A stretch of DNA of 64,000 bases from Notolepis coatsorum (lineage: Eukaryota > Chordata > Actinopteri > Aulopiformes > Paralepididae), in contig OZ020601.1 of assembly GCA_963971535.1 (NCBI GenBank), forward strand, positions 23,555,335 through 23,619,334, in the 5' to 3' direction. Position 1 is the stretch's first letter; every line of letters begins with the position of its first letter. Both the position numbers and the translations under genes were made by a program. Positions 11,398-22,015 of the stretch are shown here, piece after piece. A model generated the notes under the pieces. The model was not told where the DNA came from. It saw only the letters and a list, made by a program, of their open reading frames with translations, and did no database searches.

Positions 11398-12083
11398 TCA
11401 GAGCTCCCCGTCACACCGTTCTGTCGGGACGATGGCATTTAAGAAAGTATCTGTTGTTAAAATGACAAACAGCATTGACACTTTAATTCATGGTCGATTT
11501 AAAAACATGTTTGTTTTATAATGCTCACTCTCAGCAGGAGGATACCGCATGTGTGGTTGATAAATTACGTCATATGGGATTGGAGCATAGATTTGACGCA
11601 TACTCACCGATACCGATACCAGCATTTTAGGCTGTATCGGAGGCATTTCCGATACTGGTATCGGAACAACTCTAGTCCTTACCTTAGCCAGAAGGTAATC
11701 CAAAAAGAATAATTCCAATGATCCCATCGGCGATCGCGATTACAAGTTTATATGTAATTACACGTGTTTACTGGACACTATAGGTTTTTAGGTGAGCGGA
11801 TCTGCTTGCGATTGCTTTGGAAGAGCTCCTCCCCCACAGAGCCAGTCTCGATGCCTCGGTACATTCAATGACAATACTGCTGCCTTCCTATCAGAGTTCA
11901 AATGGTAGACGATACTGCCATCTGGTGATATTCGATCGGCATTGCAGTGCCAGCGTATGTGGCTATGCCAAAGTGATTCAGAGCGCCCCGGGCGAGTCTG
12001 TAGAGCGGGGATCAAAGGTATACTCGTTGTTGGCGTTCAACGCATGGCGCCCAAAAACGAGTATACTTAGGGGATTGAGTTAA

Positions 12084-12550
12084 GATCAACATACACCCAC
12101 CCTCTAGCAAATTGTTGCTAAATTGAGAAGGGGCTAGATTGAGAAGGGGCTGTCTCTCGGAGCAAGATCAAATGAATGAACGTTTATGGTATAGGAAGTT
12201 GGAACGGACATTCATACACAGTAGCGCGCCTCTGAGCAAGGTGTGATACACATGGAACAATATATTTTCCTTGGCATAAACCATTGGGGACCCTGCATAA
12301 TGCTTCTGTTTCTGTCATTATTAAGTTTTACCCTGAGGGATGAGTTACAATAAAGTGCTAAAAACTAAAAAGTAGGCTACGGTACTTACATTCTTGACAC
12401 TAGAAGTCCCAAAATAGCATTAGCATAAAAAAGAAGGTAGGCCAGCTGTAGTTTACATAGCTTGCATACAACTTTGTCTCAAGGTTCCACAAGTTGATCA
12501 AAAGTATTTCCAAACGTCAAATCGAGTACAAATCACTGTCTTTGCGACCG
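12084..12550. other. Intron sequence, nothing recognised
   Basis: No exon, repeat border or tandem array was identified. A 17-bp motif GAAGGGGCT...GAGAAGGGGCTG is doubled near 12125-12150. Confidence 0.4.
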
Positions 12551-12572
12551 AGTTGGGTTCTGAACTCTGCCA

Positions 12573-12575
12573 TCA

Positions 12576-12624
<49 letters not shown>

Positions 12625-12640
12625 ACTACTACTACTACTG
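12573..12640. repeat. (GTT)n then (ACT)n microsatellite
   Basis: About 50 bp of GTT repeats is followed immediately by five ACT triplets. The two different triplet arrays sit back to back. Translated valine or threonine runs are artefacts of the repeat. Confidence 0.95.
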
Positions 12641-13175
12641 GCACGTTCTTCAGCTCAATGAAAGTGACGTTGCCTGTCTCCTGTCCGTCATGCAGCGCAT
12701 TCAGGCCCATGCAAGAAGTTGAGAGGAAGACAGCTGGGGGCTGTTTTATTTCCACAATCGAATATCTTTTTCTTTTCTTTACATTATTAATTTGAATATA
12801 GAATATTCGTTGACGGCCCTAGTCCGCACAGACTACAATTAAGCAATAGCAGACCTTCAGCAGATGACCTCATAGGCTGTCAAGCGCATCACACAGTACC
12901 TTCTGCATACAGTACCACCATAGTGATGTCATACAAAACATGCCTCTGCTTGAGCACTGGCCAACGTTTGGAGTACGAGACAAATGACACGTATGTGTCT
13001 GCGTCATGTACTTCAACTCTGTTGTTGCCTTAACGCTACAGCAGACTGTTATTTTGGACTCCGCTCCAAGGGGGGGAGGAAGTGTTTGCTAGTGTCCCAT
13101 GAGGGGCCCCCACAAGACGGGTCTTCCCCGTATTAAACACCCCTCTCTCCTGTGTGTGTATCTCTCTCTCTGTCA
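12641..13175. other. Intron with a hAT-like terminus
   Basis: A hAT-like right end (AATATTCGTTGACGGCCCTA) finishes near 12822. The rest shows no recognisable element or exon. Confidence 0.4.
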
Positions 13176-13264
13176 TTCACTCACTCACTCACTCACTCAC
13201 TCACTCACTCACTCACTCACTCACTCACTCACTCACTCACTCACTCACTCACTCACTCACTCAC
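13176..13264. repeat. (CACT)n microsatellite
   Basis: About 22 perfect copies of the tetranucleotide CACT. Open frames through it are artefacts. Confidence 0.97.
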
Positions 13265-13524
13265 CTCATACATATTCTTCTACACTAAAACAAGTGTTGC
13301 ATAAAACTGGGATCCACTTGGGTCTTCTAGATAGAGCACGTCACCTGGGACAGCATGAAAAACAGCCCCTCCCCAGAGTCAGGAGCCTGTCCTCATGGGG
13401 GAAAACCAGCATTTGTAAAAATGAAAAATGTTTTTTCCCCTCTACTAATTGGTGGGTCACACTTTGACTCCCACCTCGTTGCGGAAATCACAGCTGTGGA
13501 AATATTGCCTTCAAGGTCGCTGGA

Positions 13525-13680
13525 GAGGTGCAAGGTGCCAACCTGCTCATCGGGAGCAATTAGGGGTTAAGTGTCTTGCTCAAGGACACCTCGACACGAT
13601 GCCCGGGAGGAGCGGGATTTGAACCGGGAACCTCCGGATTACTAGACGACTGCTCTGCCTCCTGAGCCACTGTCGCCCCT
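13525..13680 (-). mobile_element. tRNA-derived SINE, 5' part, minus strand
   Basis: Read on the minus strand it begins GGGGCGACAGTGGCTCAGGA, has a B-box-like CGGTTCAAATCCCG, then GTGTCCTTGAGCAAGACACT and TTGCTCCCGATGAGCAGG. The same order is seen in the complete copy at 33309-33570. The distal part, including the GCGCTATATAA tail, is missing. Confidence 0.85.
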
Positions 13681-14060
13681 TTTATTCAATCTTTATTTAA
13701 TCTCGATGGATCATTGAGAGCAGGCTCTCATTTACAACCATGTTGAGAATATAAAAGTAAAGTAAATATCACACCATATAAAAGGTGCAACAACAAGAAG
13801 AGTAATACAAATTATTTAACCAATTAAAACAATACAATTAAATAATAATAATTTGAAATGGCTGAAGACTGTGACAGAATTATTGGTGATCTAAACTGAC
13901 CAATGGATATCAGTGTATTGAGTTTCAGAGTGGATTTCAGAGAAGCTAATACAATAGTTATGTATGTAACTGAGGTTCTATGAATCCTGGATGACCGTCG
14001 GAGGCTTGAAGCACCGAGCACACTGGCAGTCAGTAAGGATGAAATAGACTTCCCAAGTTC
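13681..14060. other. Probable LINE-tail fragment and unassigned intron
   Basis: Just after the SINE, a minus-strand tail-like sequence ends in GATTAAATAAAGATTGAATAAA (complement of 13682-13710). This looks like another LINE or SINE 3' end. The remainder is AT-rich and unassigned. Confidence 0.35.
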
Positions 14061-14068
14061 AATGTTAA

Positions 14069-14501
14069 AGGAACACATCAACATTTTGGGAAATGCGCTT
14101 ATCTCATTACTAGGGATGGGTACCTTTCACATTTGAACCGATACGGTACCGGTACCCAACGGTACCTTTTTTCGGTACTTTAGTCTCAAGAAATGTAATT
14201 TACCTACCTCAGTCGTGAAAAAAAAAATCCAAACTTCAAATAACTACAATTTCGACAGTTTTCGGCTTGCCATTGCTCCGACTGCTTTGTTGTTGAATCA
14301 AGTCAAATCCTAGGTAAGCATATATTGTGCGTGTGAACGTTGACATGAAAAGAAAAAATGTAAAAAAAAAAAATAATAATAATTTTCGGTATCTCACTTG
14401 AATCGATACTCGGTAGTACCGACGTGTTTCGGTTCGGTACCTCAAAAGTACCGAATTCGGTACCCATCCCTACTCATTACCCATAATGTTGTCGTGTTCC
14501 T
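14069..14501. mobile_element. Palindromic TTAA MITE carrying a hAT insertion
   Basis: TTAA flanks lie at 14065-14068 and 14502-14505. The ends AGGAACACATCAACATTTTG and its near complement belong to the same type as 52498-52684 and 59224-60237. It is interrupted by the hAT at 14111-14472; without that the MITE is only about 63 bp. Confidence 0.8.
14111..14472. mobile_element. Small hAT MITE nested in the TTAA MITE
   Basis: The ends TAGGGATGGGTACC and GGTACCCATCCCTA are exact inverted repeats. The 8-bp duplication CTCATTAC lies at 14103-14110 and 14473-14480. Internally GAACCGATACGGTACCGG and similar motifs repeat as inverted blocks. Length is 362 bp, non-coding. Confidence 0.9.
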
Positions 14502-14730
14502 TTAACTTTAGGTACCTGAAGTACAAGCCAGTCACTGGAAGGAGTGGTGACATCTCCAGTTCAAGTGTGCACGCTTAAGTCCACGCCTCCCCCCCCTCTG
14601 GGCCAACTAGACTTGAGTTTCACCTGTCATGTGGAGCTCTTAGTGGGATTATTAGAGTACTGACCCCCCTGCCACACTCAGGGCTGTATACCAGTTACTA
14701 GTTCAAGTTTCAAGTACAAATTTATTTGAG

Positions 14731-15143
14731 TACATTGGTACAGGTGTACAGGGCATTGGTACAGGTGCACAGGGCATTGGTACCGGTGTACAGGGCATTG
14801 GTACAGGTGTACAGGGCATTGATACCGATGTACAGGGCATTGATACCGGTGTACAGGGCATTGATACAGGTGTACAGGGCATTGATACCGGTGTACAGGG
14901 CATTGATACCGGTGTACAGGGCATTGACACCGGTGTACAGGGCATTGGTACCGGTGTACAGGGCATTGGTACAGGTGTACAGGGCATTGATACGTGTACC
15001 GGTGTACAGGGCATTGATACAGGTGTACAGGGCATTGACACCGGTGTACAGGGCATTGATACAGGTGTACAGGGCATTGATACAGGTGTACAGAGCATTG
15101 ACACAGGTGTACAGGGCATTGGTACAGGTGTACAGAGCATTGG
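14731..15143. repeat. 21-bp minisatellite, array 1
   Basis: About 20 copies of a 21-bp unit of the form GGTACAGGTGTACAGGGCATT, varying mainly at GGT/GAT and ACAGG/ACCGG. Because 21 is a multiple of three, several frames stay open on both strands (repeating YRALVQV or MPCTPVS). These frames are not genes. Confidence 0.95.
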
Positions 15144-15149
15144 TATTCT

Positions 15150-15561
15150 TGTGCAGATCTCAATCAACTCGAGTAGTAAAAACACAATAAGAGACATATA
15201 AGAAAAGTGCACATAACAAATACTCATCAATAATAATAAATAGTAGAGAATCACGTAATAAAGAAATATAAGAAATAGGTTTTCCTAGTGTGTGTGGGGG
15301 GTACTGGCCCTGCATATTATAGGGAGGTGGTGTGTATGTGTGCGTGTGCATGCTGTCAGTCAGTGTGTTGTCAGTGTCAGATGGATTTTGATTGAGGGCA
15401 GGGTATTTCAGGTGTGTTTTATATAAAAAGAAAAGAAAAGAAAAGTTAACTTTTAAAAGGTTATCATACAAACCCCTTATCATAAATATTCACTTGAATT
15501 CGAGATTCCTGTCGTATAAAAGGCTGAATACCCTGCGTCCAAACGCTGGAAAACAGAAAAG
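15150..15561. other. Intron between two minisatellites
   Basis: It contains a short AAAAG run near 15426-15446 and no exon or element border that I can define. Confidence 0.4.
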
Positions 15562-16344
15562 GGTCAGTGTCTCCTAAAGGAGTGTCGGTGTCCCTTAAAG
15601 GAGGGTCAGTGTCCCCTAAAGGAGGTTCAGTGTCCCCTAAAGGAGGGTCAGTGTCCCCTAAAGGAGGGTCAGTGTCCCCTAAAGGAGGGTCAGTGTCCCC
15701 TAAAGGAGGGTCAGTGTCCCTTAAAGGAGGGTCAGTGTCCCTTAAAGGAGGGTCAGTGTCCCTTAAAGGAGGGGCAGTGTCTCCTAAAGGAGGGTCAGTG
15801 TGCCCTAAAGGAGGGTCAGTGTGCCCTGAAGGAGGGACAGTGTCCCCTAAAGGAGGTTCAGTGTCCCCTAAAGGAGGGTCAGTGTCCCCTAAAGGAGGGT
15901 CAGTGTCCCCTAAAGGAGGGTCAGTGTCCCCTAAAGGAGGGTCAGTGTCCCCTAAAGGAGGGTCAGTGTCCCCTAAAGGAGGTTCAGTGTCCCCTAAAGG
16001 AGGTTCAGTGTCCCCTAAAGGGTCGGTGGACCCTAAAGGAGGGTCAGTGTCCCCTAAAGGAGGGTCAGTGTCCCCTAAAGGAGGTTCAGTGTCCCCTAAA
16101 GGGTCGGTGGACCCTAAAGGAGGGTCAGTGGACCCTAAAGGAGGGTCAGTGTCCCCTAAAGGAGGTTCAGTGTCCCCTAAAGGGTCGGTGGACCCTAAAG
16201 GAGGGACAGTGGACCCTAAAGGAGGGTCAGTGTCCCCTAAAGGAGGTTCAGTGTCCCCTAAAGGGTCAGTGTCCCCTAAAGGAGGGTCGGTGTCCCCTAA
16301 AGGAGGGTCAGTGGACCCTAAAGGAGGTTCAGTGTCCCCTAAAG
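15562..16344. repeat. 21-bp minisatellite, array 2, first block
   Basis: About 37 units of the 21-bp form GGAGGGTCAGTGTCCCCTAAA, with shorter variants such as GGGTCGGTGGACCCTAAA. The array is one locus broken twice by hAT elements and continues at 18023-18132 and 20771-20838. Open frames of nearly 300 codons on both strands are period artefacts. Confidence 0.95.
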
Positions 16345-18022
16345 CAGCGGTTCTCAACAGGGGTTCCGCGGCACACAGGGGTTCCGCGGAGAGCTGTCAG
16401 GGGTTCCGCGAGATGCCTGATGGGAATGTTTCTTTAAGAATATAGAATGACAACTATTAACTAAACAAATAGTCTATCTAGTGCTTCATGTGTATACAAT
16501 AATTGCCTAATCTAATAACATGAACTAAAAAAGAAATCGATCAAAATGTCTTCACACGTTTCGTAAAGTTATTATAGAAACAACTTAACGTCCGCGTCAG
16601 GCGTCATTGCTTTTACCAACAGATTTTCCAACGCATTTCCAGAGAAGTCGCATTCGTGTGACGTCACATCGCGGGTCCTATCTCCGTTACAGAGCCGGCT
16701 CTGATCCGTTATCAATGAATTGCAAAGCGGGCGGCTGTCGTGATAATAATTACTAAATGCATTCAGTGCTGGATCTAATCAAATGGATTTATCGAGACAC
16801 GTTATGGAAAGTTCAAGACCGGATCACAAGCGTGCTAATTACACGCTTGGGCTACGGTGATGGGCTACTCGCCAAGTGCAGACAAAGTGAGTGTATCCGC
16901 TGCTGTTATTATTATGATACAAAATGTGAATGAATGAAAACTGTATTTAACAGATAAACAGTAAAAGGCACTCTGCAGATTACATTTATATATAGCTGTT
17001 TTATACGTCAACATTGTGTCCCTGACCGTCAACAAAGAATGGCAGGATGTGATGTCATAAACAAGCGTCACCTCACTAGAATAATATTTCCAAATGGTCA
17101 CACTATGTTATTTTTATAGAAAACAGTGCAGCTGCAACAGATAGCACTTTATTGATATTTTTCTGTATTTAAAAAAATAAATACATGATTTTCTGTTTTG
17201 AGAAATGGTCACACTAGTTTTTATTTTCTTTTGAAAACAGTGCAGCTGCAACAGATAGCACTTTATTGATATTTTTCTGTATTTAAAAAAATAAATACAT
17301 GATTTTCTGTTTGATAAATGGTCACAATGTTATTTGTATAGAAAACAGTGCAGCTGCAACAGATAGCACTTTATTGATATTTTTCTGTATTTAAAAAAAT
17401 AAATACATGATTTTCTGTTTGATAAATGGTCACAATGTTATTTGTATAGAAAACAGTGCAGCTGCAACAGATAGCACTTTATTGATATTTTTCTGTATTT
17501 AAAAAAATAAATACACGATTTTCTGTTTGATAAATGGTCACACTATGTTATTTTTATGGAAAACAGTGCAGCTGCAACAGATAGCACTTTATTGATATTT
17601 TTCTGTATTTAAAAAAATAAATACATGATTTTCTGTTTGATAAATGGTCACACTATGTTATTTTTATGGAAAACAGTGCAGCTGCAACAGATAGCACTTT
17701 ATTGATATTTTTCTGTATTTAAAAAAATAAATACATGATTTTCTGTTTGATAAATGGTCACACTATGTTATTTTTATGGAAAACAGTGCAGCTGCAACAG
17801 AGCACTTTGATATTTTTCTGTATTTAAAAATAAAATACATGATTTTCTGTTTGTTTCCCGGTTTCAATGGGTTAAATAAACGTTATTTTGAAAGCAAGCA
17901 CTTTTGTCATCATTGTAGCAAAAAAGACAGGACCGCAAAAGTCTTTATCGTATGTAGGGGTGCCCTGGAATATTTTTTTGGACACAGGGGTGCCTTGGCA
18001 GCAGAAAGGTTGAGAACCCCTG
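16345..18022. mobile_element. hAT element in the minisatellite, copy 1
   Basis: The ends are CAGCGGTTCTCAACAGGGGT and its partner AGGTTGAGAACCCCTG, with CCCTAAAG on both sides (16337-16344, 18023-18030). That 8-mer is also part of the array unit, so the duplication alone is not proof, but the termini are clear. The interior holds a tandem array of ~107-bp units (17110-17850). No transposase is visible. Confidence 0.85.
17110..17850. repeat. ~107-bp tandem repeat inside the hAT
   Basis: Seven successive units share AAAACAGTGCAGCTGCAACA, GATAGCACTTTATTGATATT, TTTTCTGTATTTAAAAAAAT and AAATGGTCACAC. Internal tandem arrays are common in non-autonomous hAT elements. Confidence 0.9.
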
Positions 18023-18132
18023 CCCTAAAGGGTCGGTGGACCCTAAAGGAGGGTCAGTGTCCCCTAAAGGAGGGTCGGTGTCCCCTAAAGGAGGGTCAGT
18101 GGACCCTAAAGGAGGGTCAGTGGACCCTAAAG
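18023..18132. repeat. 21-bp minisatellite, array 2, middle block
   Basis: Five units of the same GGAGGGTCAGTG...CCCTAAA array, left between the two hAT elements. Confidence 0.95.
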
Positions 18133-18959
18133 CAGGGGTTCCCAAACTTTTCAGGCCGCGACCCCCAAATAACGATGTCAGAGAGCCGCGACCCCCACTA
18201 TTATAGGAGGTAACATTTTTTATTTATTTCTTTTTAGATTTATATTTATATTTTATATTATATTTTTATAAATGGAAATGTATGGTTGAAACATGCACAC
18301 GTTCAAACGCACACACACTAATAAGCATTGGAGGCTTTTAACCAGGGCCGGACTGGGGAAATCATTCAGGCCAGGAAATATAGTGCAAAATATAGCCCCA
18401 GTCAGGCCACTTTTTAAGCAGGGGGTCTGGGGACCCCCACCAGGACATTTCTTGTTACAAAGACTTCATTTCCTGCATTCTGGTGCAGATTTTTTTTTTT
18501 ATTTGTACCCTTTAAATGCCAGTGTTTGTGATGGCATCACAAATTATTGTTAAAAAAACAGCATATGTATGATTAGCAACAACACTGATTTTGATGTATT
18601 TTCTGTTTTTTTTTATGTCATATTGAAAATCTTTTATTCAACTTCAGCCCTGATCATAACACCACATATTCATTTTATAATTCTAACCCTTTAAATGCCA
18701 GTGTGTGTGATGGCATATATTTGCAATATATCAAATGCTAAGTAGATTTTTCTGTGGGGGATTATTACAGGCTAGCATGTGTCAATGATTAGCAAGCAAC
18801 AACAGTTTTTTGTAAGGGTCCCGCCTCCACCAATCACATGCGGCTCCCTTTGTGTGTGTGTGAGAGCAAGAGAGAGAGAGATAGTTCTCCAACTTGTGTG
18901 AGTTGCAGTGATCTCCTGGTTGTTCCCCACCTAGGTTATCTAACTATTGCGCTGCTGCA

Positions 18960-19660
18960 ACTAGAAACACTGGCCTGGCCGTGTGAACACTTTCGGCAAC
19001 CAACATGCCCTTCCGCGTTTCTCTGATTGGCCCAGCGCGCGCATGCGCCGCGACAAGCTCCTCAGAGGCAGGAATACTAAGCTCCCCCTTAAGCTCCAGG
19101 AGAGAGGAGAGAGGCTGAAAACCCGCAGTTCTTGCCCGACTGATGGGAGCCGAATCCCGTATCCGATTTTTCTGATGAATACCCCCAAAACATGGAGGTC
19201 CCGAACGCAATTTATACAAATGGAAGTATTGATTGCGCCGTAACGAATCATTAAAAAAATATACCGTTAACTGGAATATGTTGTGCCTTTACACATATGT
19301 TGGATTATGTAATTGGTTCGTCATGACAAACCAATAAAAAAATCGCGATTTACCCGGTGGCTACAACAACACACAGTGACTACTGCATCATTGTTTACAA
19401 TGAACGGTGGGGCTAATCTAAAGGACTGGACACAGACGCGTTAAACTAACCTAAAGTTAGTTGTTCACCAACAATCTACAGACACAAACAAACACAGAAC
19501 CGGACTGTTATATTAAATTAATCGATTGCTGTTTAACGTGTCCGTGTTCAGTCCTTTAGATTAGCCCCACCGCTCATTGTAAACAATGATGCATGTAGTA
19601 ATTTTTTTATTGGTTTGTCATGACAAACCAATTACATAATCCAACATATGTGTAAAGCAG
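18960..19660. repeat. Left half of a nested inverted-repeat structure
   Basis: The outer arm (18960-19279) contains CAACATGCCCTTCCGCGTTT, GAGGCAGGAATACTAAGC, CCCAAAACATGGAGGTCC and CCGTTAACTGGAATATGTTG. Its reverse complement is at 20349-20662. Within it a second hairpin pairs 19288-19438 (TTACACATATGTTGGATTAT ... GGACTGGACACA) with 19540-19657. Confidence 0.8.
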
Positions 19661-19670
19661 GCCACGTGAG

Positions 19671-20345
19671 CGGATCGGCGCGGCCGAGAAATCCGCTCTT
19701 CGCTCTTTAAAGCTTGGTCCGCTCCGCTAATCGCTCATGTTGACCCCGCCCCCAAGTCGCTCTCCACTCGCTCCCCGCTCACCTTGAATCGAGCACTCCC
19801 CGCGCCAGATCGCTCGGCAGATTTTTTTTTTTTTTTTGGAGCATGGTGTAAATTAGCTCAAACTACAACAGTCTACACCCCCTGGGCCCCTTAACAATTG
19901 TTTGTATTGAGCCGCATTGTAATTGTACCCATTCTGCAATGTTAAATAACGTTGTTTATCCATTCACTAGCTCTATTAAGCGATGATAGCTAGCCGAGCC
20001 ACAATGCTATGGTCGCTGCCATTAACGTTAGCATGTAAGCTAACGACAACAACAATGGCGTCGATACTTTTTCTAACAGGAGTGAGTGACAAAGCCTGAA
20101 CAGGATATCACAGGTTCACCCTTCTCATTGGTTGAAAATGGCCTTCATGTTTGTACATCGCCATCTGTTGCTTTGGCATTGTACTGCATGTATATATTAC
20201 ATCAGTGTTAAACCACTGTGAGCGGCCTGGAGTGGATTGGAGCGGAGGAGAACTCTCGCTCCGGACGTCGCGCCGACACATTTTAAAACCCACTCCTCGC
20301 TCACGTCAAAACCGCCCGCGCCGCTCACGCTCCGATCCGCTCACA
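19671..20345. mobile_element. Repeat with GTGAGCGGATCGG ends, copy 2
   Basis: It starts GTGAGCGGATCGGCGCGG and ends with the near complement CTCCGATCCGCTCAC. It shares its interior with 8814-9565. It sits at the centre of the large inverted repeat, which it may have invaded. Its target duplication is not clear. Confidence 0.7.
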
Positions 20346-20348
20346 TGC

Positions 20349-20662
20349 ACTCAACATATTCCAGTTAACGGTATATTTTTTTAATGATTCGTTACGGCGC
20401 AATCAATACTTCCATTTGTATAAATTGTGTTCGCGACCTCCATGTTTTGGGGGTATTCATCAGAAAAATCGGATCCGGGGTTCGGCTCCCATCAGTCGGG
20501 CAAGAACTGCGGGTTTTCAGCCTCTCTCCTCTCTCCTGGAGCTTAAGGGGGAGCTTAGTATTCCTGCCTCTGAGGAGCGCGTCGCGCGCGCTCGGCCAAT
20601 CAGAGAAACGCGGAAGGGCATGTTGGTTGCCGAAAGTGTTCACGCGGCCTGGCCTGCTTCTA
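20349..20662. repeat. Right outer arm of the large inverted repeat
   Basis: This is the reverse complement of 18960-19279 with a few substitutions and one deletion of about 8 bp near 20577-20590 (GCGCGTCGCGCGCGC). The two arms can be compared base by base. Confidence 0.85.
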
Positions 20663-20770
20663 AGTTCAGTGGCCTGACTGCATACAAAATAAAAACTTTT
20701 TTTTATTTTTTTTATTTTTTATTTTATTTTTGAAAATCATCTGGCGACCCCCCCGCTTTGGGAACCCCTG

Positions 20771-20838
20771 CCCTAAAGGAGGGTCAGTGGACCCTAAAGG
20801 AGAGTCAGTGTGCCCTAAAGGGTCAGTGTACCCTAAAT
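20771..20838. repeat. 21-bp minisatellite, array 2, last block
   Basis: The final three units (with a GGAGAGTCAGTGTG variant) after the second hAT element; the array ends at GTGTACCCTAAATG. Confidence 0.9.
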
Positions 20839-21805
20839 GAAGGATGAGCGTCAAATCAATCAAATGGACACAAGTGTTTTTTATGTCGATCTAATGGGGA
20901 AGAAAGTGAGTCAGTGCATTGCTTTGACCCTTTTTCCTATTCTCTGCATTGTATATTTTATGCTAATTCTATGTCTATTTGACTGCTGTGAAGCACTTTG
21001 GGCTGCAATTCTTATATGAAAGGTGCTGTACAAATAGTTTATTATTTATTATTACACAGTGTGGTTGTATAAGCATACTTGTGGCTTAGTGTCTTCAGGT
21101 TAGACAGGCTCCGTCTGTGCTTTATCAATGTTCAGCTATAGCTTGGCTGTTTTCCATAAGAAACCCTATGCCTTGGTCCTTCTGCTGACCTGGGGGCTGG
21201 TCTGGTAGAGCTTAGTGGTGGATCTGGTTTCGTGACCAGGGAACGACCCAGTGGTACTGGTCGTCTGTAGGCGGCTCAGAGCAGGGCAGCACCGGGTCAC
21301 AGGTGCTGGAAGGTTAAATATTAATCCCAGAATGACATGTTTTAATTAAATGTACAGTGCTGGCGTGTATGTGTGTCTGTCTCCATCAATGTCATACTCT
21401 GGGAAACATCCCCTTGGTCTATTGAGGGCTTGAGTGGAGTGATGTATTAGTAATGATGTTTGCTTTTCCACTTGTGGCGTGGCCTGTATTGGCATACTAT
21501 TTTACTATTACTACAAGAGGTGCTTGGCCAGGAGACATGGAAAGAAACGCATCACAGCATCCATTATGAGGTCAAGATCATAATGAAAGGAACACTTGGC
21601 CTTAATTAGCATAAGTGGTGTATTGCTTCAAGTGGCCGAACAGTTCCTTTAACAATATTTAGGAATTAAAAAATAAACGTCCTAACCCTGGATTCTCAAT
21701 GGTCTGTGGGACGGTCAATGTTTCTCCTGTTTTCTTTTTTCCCAGAGACCCATCACTGATATGAGTATCATTTTGAAAAAGAGAATACATCCACAGAGCT
21801 TTTAG
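20839..21805 (+). other. Intron with an L2/SINE-type 3' tail
   Basis: At 20985-21056 GTGAAGCACTTTGGGCTGCA is followed by GAAAGGTGCTGTACAAATAG and a TTATTATTATT tail. This is the usual 3' end of fish L2-dependent SINEs or LINEs. I identified nothing in 21057-21805. Confidence 0.55.
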
Positions 21806-22015
21806 AAGTGCCCCCCCCGTCCTAACCACTTAGATCAGTGGGCAGACACAGACACCCCGTCCTAACCACTTAGATCAGTGGGCAGACACAGACACCCCGT
21901 CCTAACCACTTAGATCAGTGGGCAGACACAGACACCCCGTCCTAACCACTTAGATCAGTGGGCAGACACAGACACCCCGTCCTAACCACTTAGATCAGTG
22001 GGCAGACAGGCACCC
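21806..22015. repeat. 40-bp minisatellite, first block
   Basis: Five units containing CCCCGTCCTAACCACTTAGA, TCAGTGGGCAGACACAGACA. The array continues at 22693-23211 after an inserted block. Confidence 0.95.

Larger units (their letters stand above)
7509..11674. mobile_element. 4.2-kb hAT element with nested repeats
   Basis: The ends are TAGAGATGTTCCGATACC and its near complement GGTATCGGAACAACTCTA, with the 8-bp duplication GTCCTTAC at 7501-7508 and 11675-11682. No transposase frame is visible. The interior is a pile of other repeats: a hAT-like end near 8020-8042 (GAATCGTCCAGCCCTA), part of a TTAA element (8593-8813), a GAGCGG-type element (8814-9565) and a LINE-tail repeat (11252-11397). 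Confidence 0.85.
6993..12079. mobile_element. TTAA-target element (family B) split by a 4.2-kb hAT
   Basis: TTAA lies at 6989-6992 and at 12080-12083. The left end CTCTTTGATTGCC resembles the end of the family-B element at 37711-38659. The right flank shares GCCATCTGGTG...GATCGGC (near 11920) with that family. After removing the hAT (7509-11674) and one 8-bp duplication, the remainder is about 913 bp, close to the 908-949 bp of the other TTAA elements here. The right terminus matches only weakly, so this call is part inference. Confidence 0.6.
18133..20770. mobile_element. hAT element in the minisatellite, copy 2, with long nested inverted repeats
   Basis: It begins CAGGGGTTCCCAAACTTTTC and ends GGGAACCCCTG, with CCCTAAAG at 18125-18132 and 20771-20778. 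Sub-terminal GGCCGCGACCCCC recurs as GGCGACCCCCCCGC near the right end. Inside are a hAT-like start CAGGGCCGGACTGGGG (18346), a ~300-bp inverted repeat pair (18960-19279 and 20349-20662) and another transposon (19671-20345). It is non-coding. Confidence 0.85.

Noticed and set aside
11120..11521. 133-codon + strand frame as a gene
   Set aside because: It spans the LINE-tail repeat with its TCAATCAA tail and lies inside a hAT element; no domain.
14678..15254. Cysteine-proline or YRALVQV repeat proteins of 150-180 codons
   Set aside because: Same artefact of a 21-bp minisatellite, open in several frames on both strands.
15464..16445. Open frames of nearly 300 codons on both strands (repeating GGSVSPK or TDPPLGD)
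   Set aside because: The array period is 21 bp, so any frame lacking a stop in one unit stays open. Both strands are open equally, and units are split by transposons with no protein family match.
15562..20838. CCCTAA motif as an interstitial telomere
   Set aside because: CCCTAA occurs once per 21-bp unit and is always followed by AGGAGGGTCAGTG; there is no tandem CCCTAA run.
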